11,641 nt of DNA from CALARM01 sp036746235 (GTDB lineage Bacteria > Vulcanimicrobiota > SpSt-956 > JAKJGF01): positions 1 through 11,641 of the forward strand of contig DAIOEN010000220.1 in the NCBI GenBank assembly GCA_036746235.1. Reading direction: 5' to 3'. Shown piece after piece: positions 1 to 6,250 of this stretch. The notes under the pieces are model-generated. The model saw only the letters and a program-made list of their open reading frames with translations. It made no database searches and was not told the origin of the DNA. Position 1 is the first letter of the stretch. Every line of letters begins with the position of its first letter. The position numbers and the translations under genes are program-made.

Positions 1-1
1 C

Positions 2-253
2 GAAGAACCTTCAGAGGAACCTTCCGGTGAAGAATTCAGAGACGAAGAACCTTCAGAGGAACCTTCCGGTGAAGAATTCAGAGACGAAGAACCTTCAGAG
101 GAACCTTCCGGTGAAGAATTCAGAGACGAAGAACCTTCAGAGGAACCTTCCGGTGAAGAATTCAGAGACGAAGAACCTTCAGAGGAACCTTCCGGTGAAG
201 AATTCAGAGACGAAGAACCTTCAGAGGAACCTTCCGGTGAAGAATCCAGGGAC
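2..253 (+). repeat. 42-bp coding tandem repeat, six units visible
   Basis: Six head-to-tail 42-bp units begin at 2, 44, 86, 128, 170 and 212. The first five are identical. The sixth has two substitutions, one changing F to S and one silent. Base 1 fits the last base of another unit, so the array probably runs on beyond the window. Each unit encodes EEPSEEPSGEEFRD, itself built from two related EEPS blocks plus a GEEFRD tail. Because 42 is a multiple of three, gain or loss of units keeps the frame. A second frame is also open through the array (basic repeat NLQRNLPVKNSETK), but it does not continue into the downstream gene. Confidence 0.97.
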
Positions 254-1102
254 AAAGAAATTTCGCCTGACACTTCAGAGATAGCTCACAGGTTAGAGGG
301 AGCTACATGGCCGGCATCAGAGCAACAGGACGATAATGTGACATTGAAGGAATTTATTCCCAGTATTCCCAGAGACTTTTTTTCCGAAGGTACCTATGAA
401 AAAGAAGGGACTTATAAATATACTGTAACTGATGCACCGGGAGAAGAACGATCTTTTCAGATGCCATTAAAAGAGATAGCTGCTCTTTCTCAGGTCGTTG
501 ATTATATAGAACATAGAATCGAGTCTGATAATATTAAAGGGATTTCCGGTAAGATTGATTATGTAACACAGGAACTTAAAGATTTTAAAAATAATACCTT
601 TCAGATAATAAATGGTCTGAAGAAAATTATAGATAAAGAAGAAGATAATTTTAAAGATACCATTATTGCAAATGAAACTGAGAGAGTAAAGAATTCTCTC
701 TCCCGTTTATTTTCAATGCTTGACCTCCTTGGAGATAAGAGTTTTTATGAAGACTGGCCTTCTACAAAAGGGCTTCTGGATGCTTCTGTTTTACAGGACA
801 GGTCCAGAACAATAACTGAAAATACTATTATGACTCTTATGACGGTAAATAATTCTCTTGAAAGAGCACTTGTAATATTATCAGATTTTGGATTAAAATT
901 AGAAGAAAAGGAAAATTTAATGAAAGAACATATAAAGGAACGGTTCCTGGAAAACCTTTATATGTTGTTAAAGCAACAGTATGATATTGAAGGATTTAAT
1001 ATTAAAAATGTAAGAGATCTTGAGAAGGTCCTCTATGATAAAAGTGAATTTTTTAAAGCTATAGATAGTCTGAGGAACTTTAATTTTTTATTAAAAGAGT
1101 AA
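2..1102 (+). CDS. 5'-partial gene: acidic repeat protein with helical C-terminal region, unknown function
   Basis: The frame is open from base 2 to the TAA at 1100-1102, giving 366 visible residues; the true start lies upstream of the window. Residues 1-84 are six copies of the acidic 14-mer EEPSEEPSGEEFRD. Residues 85-112 are a non-repetitive linker. The rest is mostly predicted helix, rich in K, E, I and L, with likely coiled-coil around residues 160-215. A GTG at 338 could be read as a start, but the repeat frame runs straight into it without a stop and I see no good ribosome binding site there, so I treat that valine as internal. I do not recognise the C-terminal family. The repeats resemble a flexible acidic spacer. 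The J-domain-like gene nearby raises the idea of a chaperone accessory protein such as a GrpE-like factor, but I see no diagnostic motif for that. Confidence 0.8.
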   Translation, partial: EEPSEEPSGEEFRDEEPSEEPSGEEFRDEEPSEEPSGEEFRDEEPSEEPSGEEFRDEEPSEEPSGEEFRDEEPSEEPSGEESRDKEISPDTSEIAHRLEGATWPASEQQDDNVTLKEFIPSIPRDFFSEGTYEKEGTYKYTVTDAPGEERSFQMPLKEIAALSQVVDYIEHRIESDNIKGISGKIDYVTQELKDFKNNTFQIINGLKKIIDKEEDNFKDTIIANETERVKNSLSRLFSMLDLLGDKSFYEDWPSTKGLLDASVLQDRSRTITENTIMTLMTVNNSLERALVILSDFGLKLEEKENLMKEHIKERFLENLYMLLKQQYDIEGFNIKNVRDLEKVLYDKSEFFKAIDSLRNFNFLLKE

Positions 1103-1111
1103 TAATATTTT

Positions 1112-1134
1112 CATATACCGGTACCGGTTTTATG
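1112..1134 (+). terminator. Possible weak hairpin with 12-bp palindrome
   Basis: A perfect palindrome ACCGGTACCGGT (1117-1128) sits 14 bp after the stop of the repeat-protein gene. The flanking CATA and TATG can pair outside it, giving an interrupted hairpin followed by AT-rich sequence. The stem is short and there is no clean T-run. It could equally be a protein-binding palindrome between this gene and the zinc-ribbon gene. Confidence 0.3.
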
Positions 1135-1184
1135 ATATTTGTGTTAAAGAGAAGCCGAAACCTATATAAATAAGGGGTGTTATT

Positions 1185-1460
1185 ATGGATACAGGGAAAG
1201 CAAAATGTCCTGAGTGCAGGTTATTGTTTGAGACATCTTTTGATGGCTCTATTGATATTAAAACCTGCCCCTGCTGCGGCCATGTCGGTTCTGCAACTTC
1301 TTTTGTGTGTAAAGAAGAAGACTGGCTAAAAAGAAAGGAATTAAAAAAATCCTTTCTCTCTTCTTTGAGAAAGAAAGAAGACGGAAAAGAGAACAAGTTG
1401 AAAAAATTGAAAAAATTTAGACCTGATGGAGCTAAAATAGATCCTGATAAGTTTATCTGA
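1185..1460 (+). CDS. Small zinc-ribbon protein with lysine-rich tail
   Basis: This is a 91-residue protein with two zinc-knuckle CXXC motifs: CPEC at residues 8-11 and CPCC at 28-31, the latter followed by G-H. The 16-residue spacing between knuckles fits a zinc-ribbon fold binding one Zn ion. From about residue 46 the protein is strongly basic (many K and R), which would suit contact with nucleic acid or with an acidic partner such as the repeat protein encoded just upstream; that partnership is inference. The start ATG is preceded by AAGGGG at 1172-1177, a usable ribosome binding site. No signal peptide or membrane segment is seen. The minus-strand reading frame over the same DNA is a shadow. 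The zinc-ribbon class is clear; the specific role is unknown. Confidence 0.82.
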   Translation: MDTGKAKCPECRLLFETSFDGSIDIKTCPCCGHVGSATSFVCKEEDWLKRKELKKSFLSSLRKKEDGKENKLKKLKKFRPDGAKIDPDKFI

Positions 1461-1571
1461 TATAAAATATTATAGAAATAAAATAGTTTTGTAAAATTAA
1501 ATTTATTAATATTTCTTATGAAGGAAATTTTATTTGTTAGTAGAAAGATAACTTTTAAGGAGTGAAGTTGT

Positions 1572-2453
1572 GTGAAATGTTTTAATTGTGAGACGGAAAA
1601 TCAAAATTATTATAAATATTGTTACGAGTGTGGTATTGTATTAAGCGATGATAAATATGCTCTGGAAGAGTCTCTTTTAAATCCCACTATAAATAGTTCT
1701 GTAGCTAAATTTTCCTTTGTATTTGAGATTAATCATATGATAGATAAGGCTATAGAAGAGTTTTTATCAATAATTTCTCTTCATCCCAGATGGCCTGATA
1801 TGCATTTTAAACTTGGTAATATTTATGAACTCAAAGGTCTCACAGGTAAAGCAGTGGCTGAGTATAAAGAAGCTCTTTCCATTAATCCCCGGTACAGAGA
1901 AGCGAGACGATGTCTTGGTGAGTTGTATCTTAAACTTGGTTTTTATGATGAAGCTCTGGAAGAGTTTGACAGACTCCTCTCTATAGAGACTAAATACTGG
2001 TATGCTGATGTCCATAATAATCTCGGTGTTGCTTATGAAAAATTACAGGATTATGACAGGGCTGTAGAATGTTATGAAAAAGCTCTTTCTATTAATTCCC
2101 GTTATGCTATGGCTCTTTATAATTATGGAAATATCTTCTTTAACAGGAGAGATATAGATAAGGCAATAGAGCAATATGAAAAATCAACAGCTTCTTATCC
2201 GGGATACGGAGCATGTCATAATAATCTGGGTATTGCTTACGGAAGTAAAGGAGATTATGATAAGTCTGTAGGAGCTTTTTTAAAGGCAATTGAGTTAGAA
2301 CCTGAAAACTCTCAATATCATCATAATCTGGCTACTGTATATTATCAGCAGGATAGATTTGAACTTGCTCTGGAAGAATTTACCAGAGCTGCTGAATTAG
2401 ATCCTCATGACGAAGAATCCAGGAAATTCATTGATGAATTAACGGAAAATTAA
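1572..2453 (+). CDS. Zinc-ribbon TPR protein
   Basis: This is a 293-residue cytoplasmic-looking protein. The N-terminus carries two CXXC knuckles, C3-C6 and C17-C20, a compact zinc ribbon of the type often placed before other domains in bacterial proteins. A linker (residues 21-53) leads into TPRs: a half repeat at about 54-74, then six units at about 75-108, 109-142, 146-178, 179-212, 213-246 and 247-280, ending in a short helix. Typical TPR residues are plain, for example NNLGVAYEKLQDYDRAVECYEKAL. The start is a GTG, chosen because AAGGAG (1557-1562) lies nine bases upstream and because it includes the complete first knuckle. TPR arrays bind peptides or other proteins; the partner is unknown. 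It lies 111 bp after the small zinc-ribbon gene and has its own ribosome binding site, so it could be in the same transcript or have its own promoter. Confidence 0.93.
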   Translation: MKCFNCETENQNYYKYCYECGIVLSDDKYALEESLLNPTINSSVAKFSFVFEINHMIDKAIEEFLSIISLHPRWPDMHFKLGNIYELKGLTGKAVAEYKEALSINPRYREARRCLGELYLKLGFYDEALEEFDRLLSIETKYWYADVHNNLGVAYEKLQDYDRAVECYEKALSINSRYAMALYNYGNIFFNRRDIDKAIEQYEKSTASYPGYGACHNNLGIAYGSKGDYDKSVGAFLKAIELEPENSQYHHNLATVYYQQDRFELALEEFTRAAELDPHDEESRKFIDELTEN

Positions 2454-2502
2454 CTTTATCAGTTGCCTGTTACCGTGAAAGATATTTTATTAATAAGTTT
2501 AT

Positions 2503-2622
2503 ATGAAAATCATGAAGAGTGAAGAGAGGAATAGCTTCTCATTCTTCGTTATGGCCATATGCCTGGTCATGGCAGTTGGAGGGGAATTTTCGGGGGGGAA
2601 AGAAAAACAAAATGATTATTAG
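2503..2622 (+). CDS. Possible 39-residue hydrophobic micro-ORF
   Basis: In the 219-bp gap between two TPR genes, an ATG at 2503 opens a 39-codon frame ending at TAG 2620-2622. A second in-frame ATG is at 2512. The product would have a charged start, a hydrophobic stretch (about residues 11-25, SFSFFVMAICLVMAV) and a G/K-rich hydrophilic tail, so it could be a small membrane peptide. I see no ribosome binding site before either ATG. An imperfect hairpin covers much of its first half and part of the start is heptamer-like repeat, so it may be chance. It is listed because it is too short for normal gene calling. Confidence 0.2.
   Translation: MKIMKSEERNSFSFFVMAICLVMAVGGEFSGGKEKQNDY
2514..2547. 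repeat. Imperfect hairpin with 13-bp arms
   Basis: The arm at 2514-2526 (GAAGAGTGAAGAG) pairs with 2535-2547 (CTTCTCATTCTTC). There are two G-T wobbles, one mismatch and an 8-nt loop. The left arm holds one GTGAAGA heptamer, the unit that is amplified at 8649-8739, so this may be a decayed or single-unit member of that repeat family. A G-rich stretch (2579-2598), unusual for this AT-rich window, follows. It is not T-tailed, so not a convincing terminator of the upstream TPR gene. Confidence 0.5.
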
Positions 2623-2626
2623 TGAT

Positions 2627-2632
2627 TATAAT
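2627..2632 (+). promoter_or_regulatory. Possible -10 element of the J-like/TPR gene
   Basis: A consensus TATAAT lies 40 bp before the ATG at 2673. At 17-bp spacing the -35 position (2604-2609, AAAACA) matches TTGACA only in its last three bases. In such AT-rich DNA a lone TATAAT is weak evidence. Confidence 0.28.
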
Positions 2633-2672
2633 ATTAAATATAAAAAAATAATAAAGAAAGGCAGATTAAAAG

Positions 2673-3311
2673 ATGGCAATAAAGCGTGATCCTTATAGAA
2701 TAATGGATATCCCTCCTGTTGCAACAGATGCAGAGATTAAAGCTGCTTATCGAAAGAAATCCAAAATTTATCATGATGGGAATTCCGGGGCCAAGTCCCT
2801 GTTAGATCAGAAAATGGGTGAGCTTGTTGAAGCCTATAATATAATCAGTGATGAAGAAAAAAGAAAAGAATATGATAATTCTCCTCATTTTCAGATCAGA
2901 CGATCCAGAAAGAACAGAGCGAAGAAAACTACAAAATTATCTTCTGCACCTATTAAAGGTAAGCCCACATTTAAAAATTCCAGCTCTCTTCTGGATAAGA
3001 TCAAGGAAATTTTTATGGGGCCTAAAAAGAAAGAAGATACTGTTGAATATAATCCAAAGGAAGCAGACATACATTTTTCTCTTGGCGTTTCTCTCTGTGA
3101 TAATCCAAAATTTTTAGATCAGGCTCCGAATGCTTTTAAAAAATCTGTTTCTTATGATCCGGAACATGTCGATTCTTATTTCAACCTTGGTATAGTTTAT
3201 TATAGACTGGGGCAATGGTCTGACTCCGTGGAGGCTTTGCAGAAGGTTTTGACTCTTGAAAAGGATGATCAGACATGTAAAATGTTAATAAATCTGTTAA
3301 GAGAGGAATAA
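2673..3311 (+). CDS. J-domain-like TPR protein lacking the HPD motif
   Basis: This is a 212-residue protein. Residues 6-68 resemble a DnaJ J-domain: DPYRIMDI start, the EIKAAYRKKSKIYH helix II, and a helix III/IV region ending EAYNIISDEEKRKEYD. The essential HPD tripeptide is replaced: the codons after Y33 read H34-D35-G36, as if the proline codon were missing. HPD is needed for J-domains to stimulate Hsp70 ATPase, so this one probably does not act as a standard co-chaperone. A basic linker (about 75-121) leads to two TPRs at about 131-165 and 166-199. The ATG is preceded by GAAAGG at 2656-2661, 11 bases away. The gene runs convergently into the minus-strand operon, with 12 bp between stops and no terminator visible. 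It might bind Hsp70 without activating it, or be a J-derived interaction domain; both are inference. Confidence 0.9.
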   Translation: MAIKRDPYRIMDIPPVATDAEIKAAYRKKSKIYHDGNSGAKSLLDQKMGELVEAYNIISDEEKRKEYDNSPHFQIRRSRKNRAKKTTKLSSAPIKGKPTFKNSSSLLDKIKEIFMGPKKKEDTVEYNPKEADIHFSLGVSLCDNPKFLDQAPNAFKKSVSYDPEHVDSYFNLGIVYYRLGQWSDSVEALQKVLTLEKDDQTCKMLINLLREE

Positions 3312-3323
3312 AGAAGCAGAAGA

Positions 3324-3962
3324 TTATTTTTTTAGTTCCATTACTATTTCTAAAGTACTGTCAAGAAGAAATGTTTCTACCCTGGCTATTATATTTGTTC
3401 TCTGAATGGATTTTACAAGTACACCTTCTTCGCTGGCAAAATAGAATTCTCCGTCGAAGGAGGTTATTTGATTACATGTAATATTATCTTCTAATATTAA
3501 AGGACAGGTTATTTCTTCCGGTAATACTTCTATTCTGACACAGTTATATTCCTTCAGATATCTATATTCAGACAGTAAATACGTAATGTTATATTCAAGT
3601 GGTACAGATAAAAAAGGCAGAGATAGAATCTGTTTTTTTGTCCATTTACTGTTAATTTTTACCTCTTCTTCCGGTAAACTGAATAGATATGATACGCTAT
3701 CCGTCATGCTATTACCTTTGTTATCAATATTTACTTCTTTTATATTATTATTGTTGTTTATAGTAATACTCGCCATACCTCTATCATCAATATGTGTTAT
3801 TTTCTGTTCTCTATGGGAGGTAAAAGTTTTTTTTGAGTGTAACGATACATTTTTATTAGAAATAATCTTTTCTCTTATAGTTTTATTTACTTCATAATTT
3901 ACTGTATCTCCCTGTTTAAATTTATAACAGAGGTTTATTTTTTTTTCTTCAATTTTGGACAT
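3324..3962 (-). CDS. Predicted beta-rich protein of unknown function
   Basis: This is a 212-residue protein starting MSKIEEKK. The chosen ATG (3962) lies 7 bp after the stop of the upstream 3-TPR gene. A TTG 33 bases further upstream would overlap that gene and is less likely. No good Shine-Dalgarno sequence precedes the ATG, so translation may be coupled to the upstream gene. Alternating hydrophobic and polar residues suggest beta-strands (for example YKFKQGDTVNYEV near the N-terminus and FYFASEEGVLVKS near residue 185). The layout of a YKFKxGD opening, a SLPEEEVKINSKW middle and a late segment on the aged or measured quantity resembles beta-sandwich DUF families with KFKxGD openings, but I cannot name one. 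There is no signal peptide, so it is probably cytoplasmic. Pairing with a TPR protein suggests the two act together. Confidence 0.75.
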   Translation of the reverse strand: MSKIEEKKINLCYKFKQGDTVNYEVNKTIREKIISNKNVSLHSKKTFTSHREQKITHIDDRGMASITINNNNNIKEVNIDNKGNSMTDSVSYLFSLPEEEVKINSKWTKKQILSLPFLSVPLEYNITYLLSEYRYLKEYNCVRIEVLPEEITCPLILEDNITCNQITSFDGEFYFASEEGVLVKSIQRTNIIARVETFLLDSTLEIVMELKK

Positions 3963-3969
3963 AATGCTT

Positions 3970-4626
3970 CTACCAGGTGCTCCAGTCTTTTGCAAGTTTT
4001 TTCCAGAACATAAATACTCTCATTGCTTTTACTTTTTCCAGATTATTACGAAACCGTTCGTTATTGTTATCGAGTTTTATAGCATATTCAAGGGCTTTTA
4101 TTGATTCACATAGTTCATCAAGACAATAGAAAGCTATACCCATATTATGGTAGTAATCGGCTATATTCTCTTTGAGTGTTATGGCTTTCTTAAATTCTCT
4201 TTGAGCTTTTCGAAAATCAAAGATTTTCATACAGGCACATCCCAGATTATATCTGTAATTATGTAATGAAGGATCTATTATTACTGCATATTGAAAAGCA
4301 CATGCACTTTCCTGAAATTTTTCCTGTTGAAACAGAGAATTTCCCATTAAATAATGATAGAAGGAACTATCAGGGTTTAAACTCTGTTCAAATGTTTTAT
4401 CAGGTATTAATTCCAGACTTATGGGAGACAATGTTTTTACTGCAGCCAGGTGATCAGGTCTTGGTTGAACAGTTAATATATTAGAAGGCATTTGTTCTCT
4501 GTTTTTAATTTTCCTGTACGTTTCAAGAAAGCTCTGATAATGTAGATTTAACTGCCAGGAAAAATCATTTCCGGAATAACAGTTTTCTATACAGGAATGA
4601 TTATCTGAGTCGTTGTTTGTTACCAT
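3970..4626 (-). CDS. TPR protein with three repeats
   Basis: This is a 218-residue protein. Residues 1-87 are not TPR and I do not recognise them; they are N/S/D-rich at first, then contain a helical segment WQLNLHYQSFLETYRKI. Three TPR units follow at about 88-121, 122-155 and 156-189, then a C-terminal helix and a W-containing tail (KDWSTW). I start at ATG 4626 because GGAG (4636-4633) lies six bases upstream. The reading frame is open a further 64 codons to a GTG at 4818, but that stretch translates intergenic heptamer repeats (it reads RHASRVTRHD), so it is not part of the gene. It lies 7 bp ahead of the beta-rich gene and diverges from the 11-TPR gene. The partner of this TPR array is unknown. 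Confidence 0.88.
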   Translation of the reverse strand: MVTNNDSDNHSCIENCYSGNDFSWQLNLHYQSFLETYRKIKNREQMPSNILTVQPRPDHLAAVKTLSPISLELIPDKTFEQSLNPDSSFYHYLMGNSLFQQEKFQESACAFQYAVIIDPSLHNYRYNLGCACMKIFDFRKAQREFKKAITLKENIADYYHNMGIAFYCLDELCESIKALEYAIKLDNNNERFRNNLEKVKAMRVFMFWKKLAKDWSTW

Positions 4627-4632
4627 TATATT

Positions 4633-4636
4633 CTCC
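4633..4636 (-). promoter_or_regulatory. Ribosome binding site that decides the 4626 start
   Basis: GGAG reads on the minus strand six bases before the ATG at 4626. It lies directly between the 36-bp heptamer cassette and the start codon, showing that translation begins after the repeats rather than inside them. Confidence 0.75.
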
Positions 4637-4637
4637 A

Positions 4638-4673
4638 GATCGTGACGCGTGACGCGTGACGCGTGACGCGAGG
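4638..4673 (-). repeat. 36-bp heptamer cassette, copy 1
   Basis: Read on the minus strand this is CCTCG, then four heptamers CGTCACG CGTCACG CGTCACG CGTCACG, then ATC. It matches copy 2 (4966-5001, opposite strand) at 34 of 36 positions. It ends one base before the GGAG ribosome binding site of the 3-TPR gene, so if the likely -10 at 4687-4682 is used, it forms most of the 5' leader. Confidence 0.95.
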
Positions 4674-4681
4674 ATTGTTCA

Positions 4682-4687
4682 ATTATA
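4682..4687 (-). promoter_or_regulatory. Possible -10 element of the 3-TPR/beta-rich operon
   Basis: TATAAT reads on the minus strand at 4687-4682. The upstream -35 region is poor (TTAGTC at 17-bp spacing). Transcription would start just before the 36-bp cassette. It is weak on its own but fits the divergent layout. Confidence 0.33.
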
Positions 4688-4765
4688 AAAATATTCTTTA
4701 TATTGACTAAATACTCCTTCTTTTTCGGGTATCTGTAAAAAATAATTTGGAAAAATATATAATCA

Positions 4766-4832
4766 GTGAAAAGTAAATAGTGAATAGTGCGTAATATTCT
4801 ATTCTTTTCACTTTTCACTTTTCACTTTTCAC
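4766..4832. repeat. Inverted GTGAAAA-family heptamers, hairpin-forming
   Basis: The left side has GTGAAAA, GTAAATA and GTGAATA (4766-4786). The right side has four exact TTTTCAC units (4805-4832), the reverse complement of GTGAAAA. The left block pairs with the right (about 4766-4787 with 4799-4818) around an 11-nt loop with a few mismatches and a bulge. It would form a cruciform or RNA hairpin. No gene crosses it once the false N-terminal extension of the 3-TPR gene is removed. Confidence 0.85.
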
Positions 4833-4904
4833 TCTGAATATTCTGTGACAAATTTCTTTTTCCATTGTATCTAAAATTACCTGTTATTTTTAAACGTAAT
4901 CTAT

Positions 4905-4933
4905 TTGCAATAATAATAAAAACCCTGTATAAT
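4905..4933 (+). promoter_or_regulatory. Sigma70-type promoter for the 11-TPR gene
   Basis: TTGCAA (4905-4910) and TATAAT (4928-4933) are separated by exactly 17 bp, close to the consensus. Transcription would start near 4940, giving a leader of about 85 nt that contains the 36-bp cassette (copy 2) before the ribosome binding site at 5013-5018. Confidence 0.62.
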
Positions 4934-4965
4934 ATAACCTAAATTACTCACAAGTGAATATTCAG

Positions 4966-5001
4966 CCTCGCGTCACGCGTCACGCGTCACGCGTTACGAT
5001 T
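4966..5001 (+). repeat. 36-bp heptamer cassette, copy 2
   Basis: CCTCG, heptamers CGTCACG three times and CGTTACG once, then ATT. It lies in the predicted 5' leader of the 11-TPR gene, in the same orientation relative to transcription as copy 1 has to its own gene. Confidence 0.95.
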
Positions 5002-5024
5002 ATTAATAGAATGAGGAGTTTGTT

Positions 5025-6227
5025 ATGAAAGACATGTCCTATGAAGATCCTGAAGTTTATAGCCATTATGCTACAGGTTGCAGTCTTATGGAGAAAGGTG
5101 ATTATAAGGGAGCAATTGATGAATTTGAAAAGGTGTTATCTATTGAGCCATCTCATGGACTCTCTTTTCTTATGCTTGGTAATATCTATTTTGAAGATCA
5201 GGATTTTTCCACTGCAGAGAACTATTATCTCAAGTCAATTGAAGTCAATCCAGGCGATGTTACGGCTATTATAAATTTAGGGAATTTATATTTTAACCAG
5301 GGAAAAATTGAAGAAGCTATTGAAAAATATCTGGATGCTATAGATATAGAACCAAATGAGGGTGCGACTCATAACAGTCTTGCCAGGGCATTTGTCAGAA
5401 TAGAAAATATAGAAGGTGCCATAGAGGAATATCAGAAAACAATAGAACTGGATCCTTTTTTAGTGGATGCTTATTACAGTCTTGCCAATATTTTTGTAGA
5501 TCAGGGAATGATTGAATTTGCAGTAGATAATTATCAAAAAGCTATTGAACTTTCTCCAAATGATCCTTTTATTATCAATAGCCTGGGAAATTTATATCTT
5601 TCCCAGGGAATTCTTGATGAAGCAGGAAAGTGTTATTGTAAAGCCCTTGAGTTAGATCCTTCCTTTCCAAACGGACATTATAATCTCGCTGTAGTGTATT
5701 TTCAGCAGGGTACTATTGATAATGCTATAGAGGAATTTAACAGAGCACTGGAAATAAACCCTGATGATTATGCCGTAAGAAATAATCTTGGTTATGCTTA
5801 TTATAAAACAGGTGATTATGATAAAGCTTTAAAGGAATACCTGCAGGCCATTGAGCTGGCTCCTGAATTTGTTGAAGCTCATAATAATCTTGGCCATCTT
5901 TACGGAGCCATGGGACAATGGGAGCTTGCTGTTACAGAGGCGAATAAGGCTCTGGAATTGAATCCTTATGTTGTTTCTGCCTATAGAAATCTGGGGCTTG
6001 CTTATATGGCTTTTGGATTATTCGACCAGGCTATAGAAGAATTTAATAAAGCTATTGAGATAGATCCTGAATATGCCAAAGTCAGATTTCATATTGGTGA
6101 AGTATATATTAAACTCGGACAGCTGGAAGATGCTGTTTATAATTTTGAAACCTATTTAACCCTTGAACCAGAAGGAGAATTTCTGGAACAGGCAAATATG
6201 TATTTACAGGAAATTAAAAATGGTTAG
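5025..6227 (+). CDS. TPR protein with eleven uninterrupted repeats
   Basis: This is a 400-residue protein consisting almost wholly of TPRs. Eleven contiguous units of exactly 34 residues span residues 11-384, followed by a 16-residue capping helix (EFLEQANMYLQEIKNG). Units are close to consensus, for example YYSLANIFVDQGMIEFAVDNYQKAIELSP. Such an array forms more than one superhelical turn with a concave peptide-binding groove; it is a scaffold or adaptor rather than an enzyme. There is no signal peptide or membrane segment, so it should act in the cytoplasm. The ATG is preceded by GAGGAG (5013-5018) six bases away, and a good promoter sits about 90 bp upstream. Sequence-regular TPR arrays like this also occur in O-GlcNAc-transferase-like proteins, but no glycosyltransferase domain follows here. 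The partner is unknown. Confidence 0.96.
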   Translation: MKDMSYEDPEVYSHYATGCSLMEKGDYKGAIDEFEKVLSIEPSHGLSFLMLGNIYFEDQDFSTAENYYLKSIEVNPGDVTAIINLGNLYFNQGKIEEAIEKYLDAIDIEPNEGATHNSLARAFVRIENIEGAIEEYQKTIELDPFLVDAYYSLANIFVDQGMIEFAVDNYQKAIELSPNDPFIINSLGNLYLSQGILDEAGKCYCKALELDPSFPNGHYNLAVVYFQQGTIDNAIEEFNRALEINPDDYAVRNNLGYAYYKTGDYDKALKEYLQAIELAPEFVEAHNNLGHLYGAMGQWELAVTEANKALELNPYVVSAYRNLGLAYMAFGLFDQAIEEFNKAIEIDPEYAKVRFHIGEVYIKLGQLEDAVYNFETYLTLEPEGEFLEQANMYLQEIKNG

Positions 6228-6231
6228 CAGA

Positions 6232-6250
6232 TTAGCAGTCAGCCTGCTAA
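6232..6250 (+). terminator. Hairpin after the 11-TPR gene, weak terminator candidate
   Basis: TTAGCAG (6232-6238) pairs perfectly with CTGCTAA (6244-6250) around a 5-nt loop, starting five bases after the stop codon. The nearest T-run (six T) is about 20 bp further on, so termination may be poor and read-through into the prenyl synthase gene is possible. Confidence 0.35.

Larger units (their letters stand above)
4638..5001. other. 364-bp intergenic segment bounded by inverted 36-bp cassettes
   Basis: This fills nearly the whole 398-bp gap between two divergent TPR genes. Its ends are inverted 36-bp cassettes (34/36 identical). Inside are an AT-rich core, a second inverted pair built from GTGAAAA-type heptamers (4766-4832), and the promoter of the 11-TPR gene. 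Terminal inverted repeats around a short non-coding core recall a MITE, but I see no target-site duplication outside the ends and no transposase. Two independent cassette insertions, or a shared leader sequence, would look the same. Confidence 0.55.

Noticed and set aside
27..284. 85-codon open frame over the 42-bp repeats
   Set aside because: It is the alternative frame of the repeat. The acidic frame continues without a stop into the downstream 282-residue non-repeat region, so that frame is the gene.
338..340. GTG as the start of the helical protein
   Set aside because: The same frame is open upstream through the whole repeat array to the window edge, and no ribosome binding site precedes the GTG.
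3586..3897. Plus-strand frame for a very hydrophobic 103-residue protein
   Set aside because: It is the antisense of the lysine- and asparagine-rich beta protein, which produces hydrophobic codons by complementarity; no ribosome binding site or context supports it.
3963..3995. TTG start for the beta-rich protein
   Set aside because: It would overlap the upstream TPR gene by 26 bp; the ATG at 3962 just after that stop is more natural.
4627..4818. 64-codon N-terminal extension of the 3-TPR protein
   Set aside because: It translates heptamer repeats and the hairpin, and a ribosome binding site marks the start at 4626.
4638..5001. Insertion sequence
   Set aside because: The inverted ends are present, but there is no transposase reading frame and no target-site duplication, so at most a MITE-like element.
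5025..6227. O-GlcNAc-transferase-like enzyme
   Set aside because: Only the TPR array is present; the protein ends with a capping helix and has no catalytic domain.
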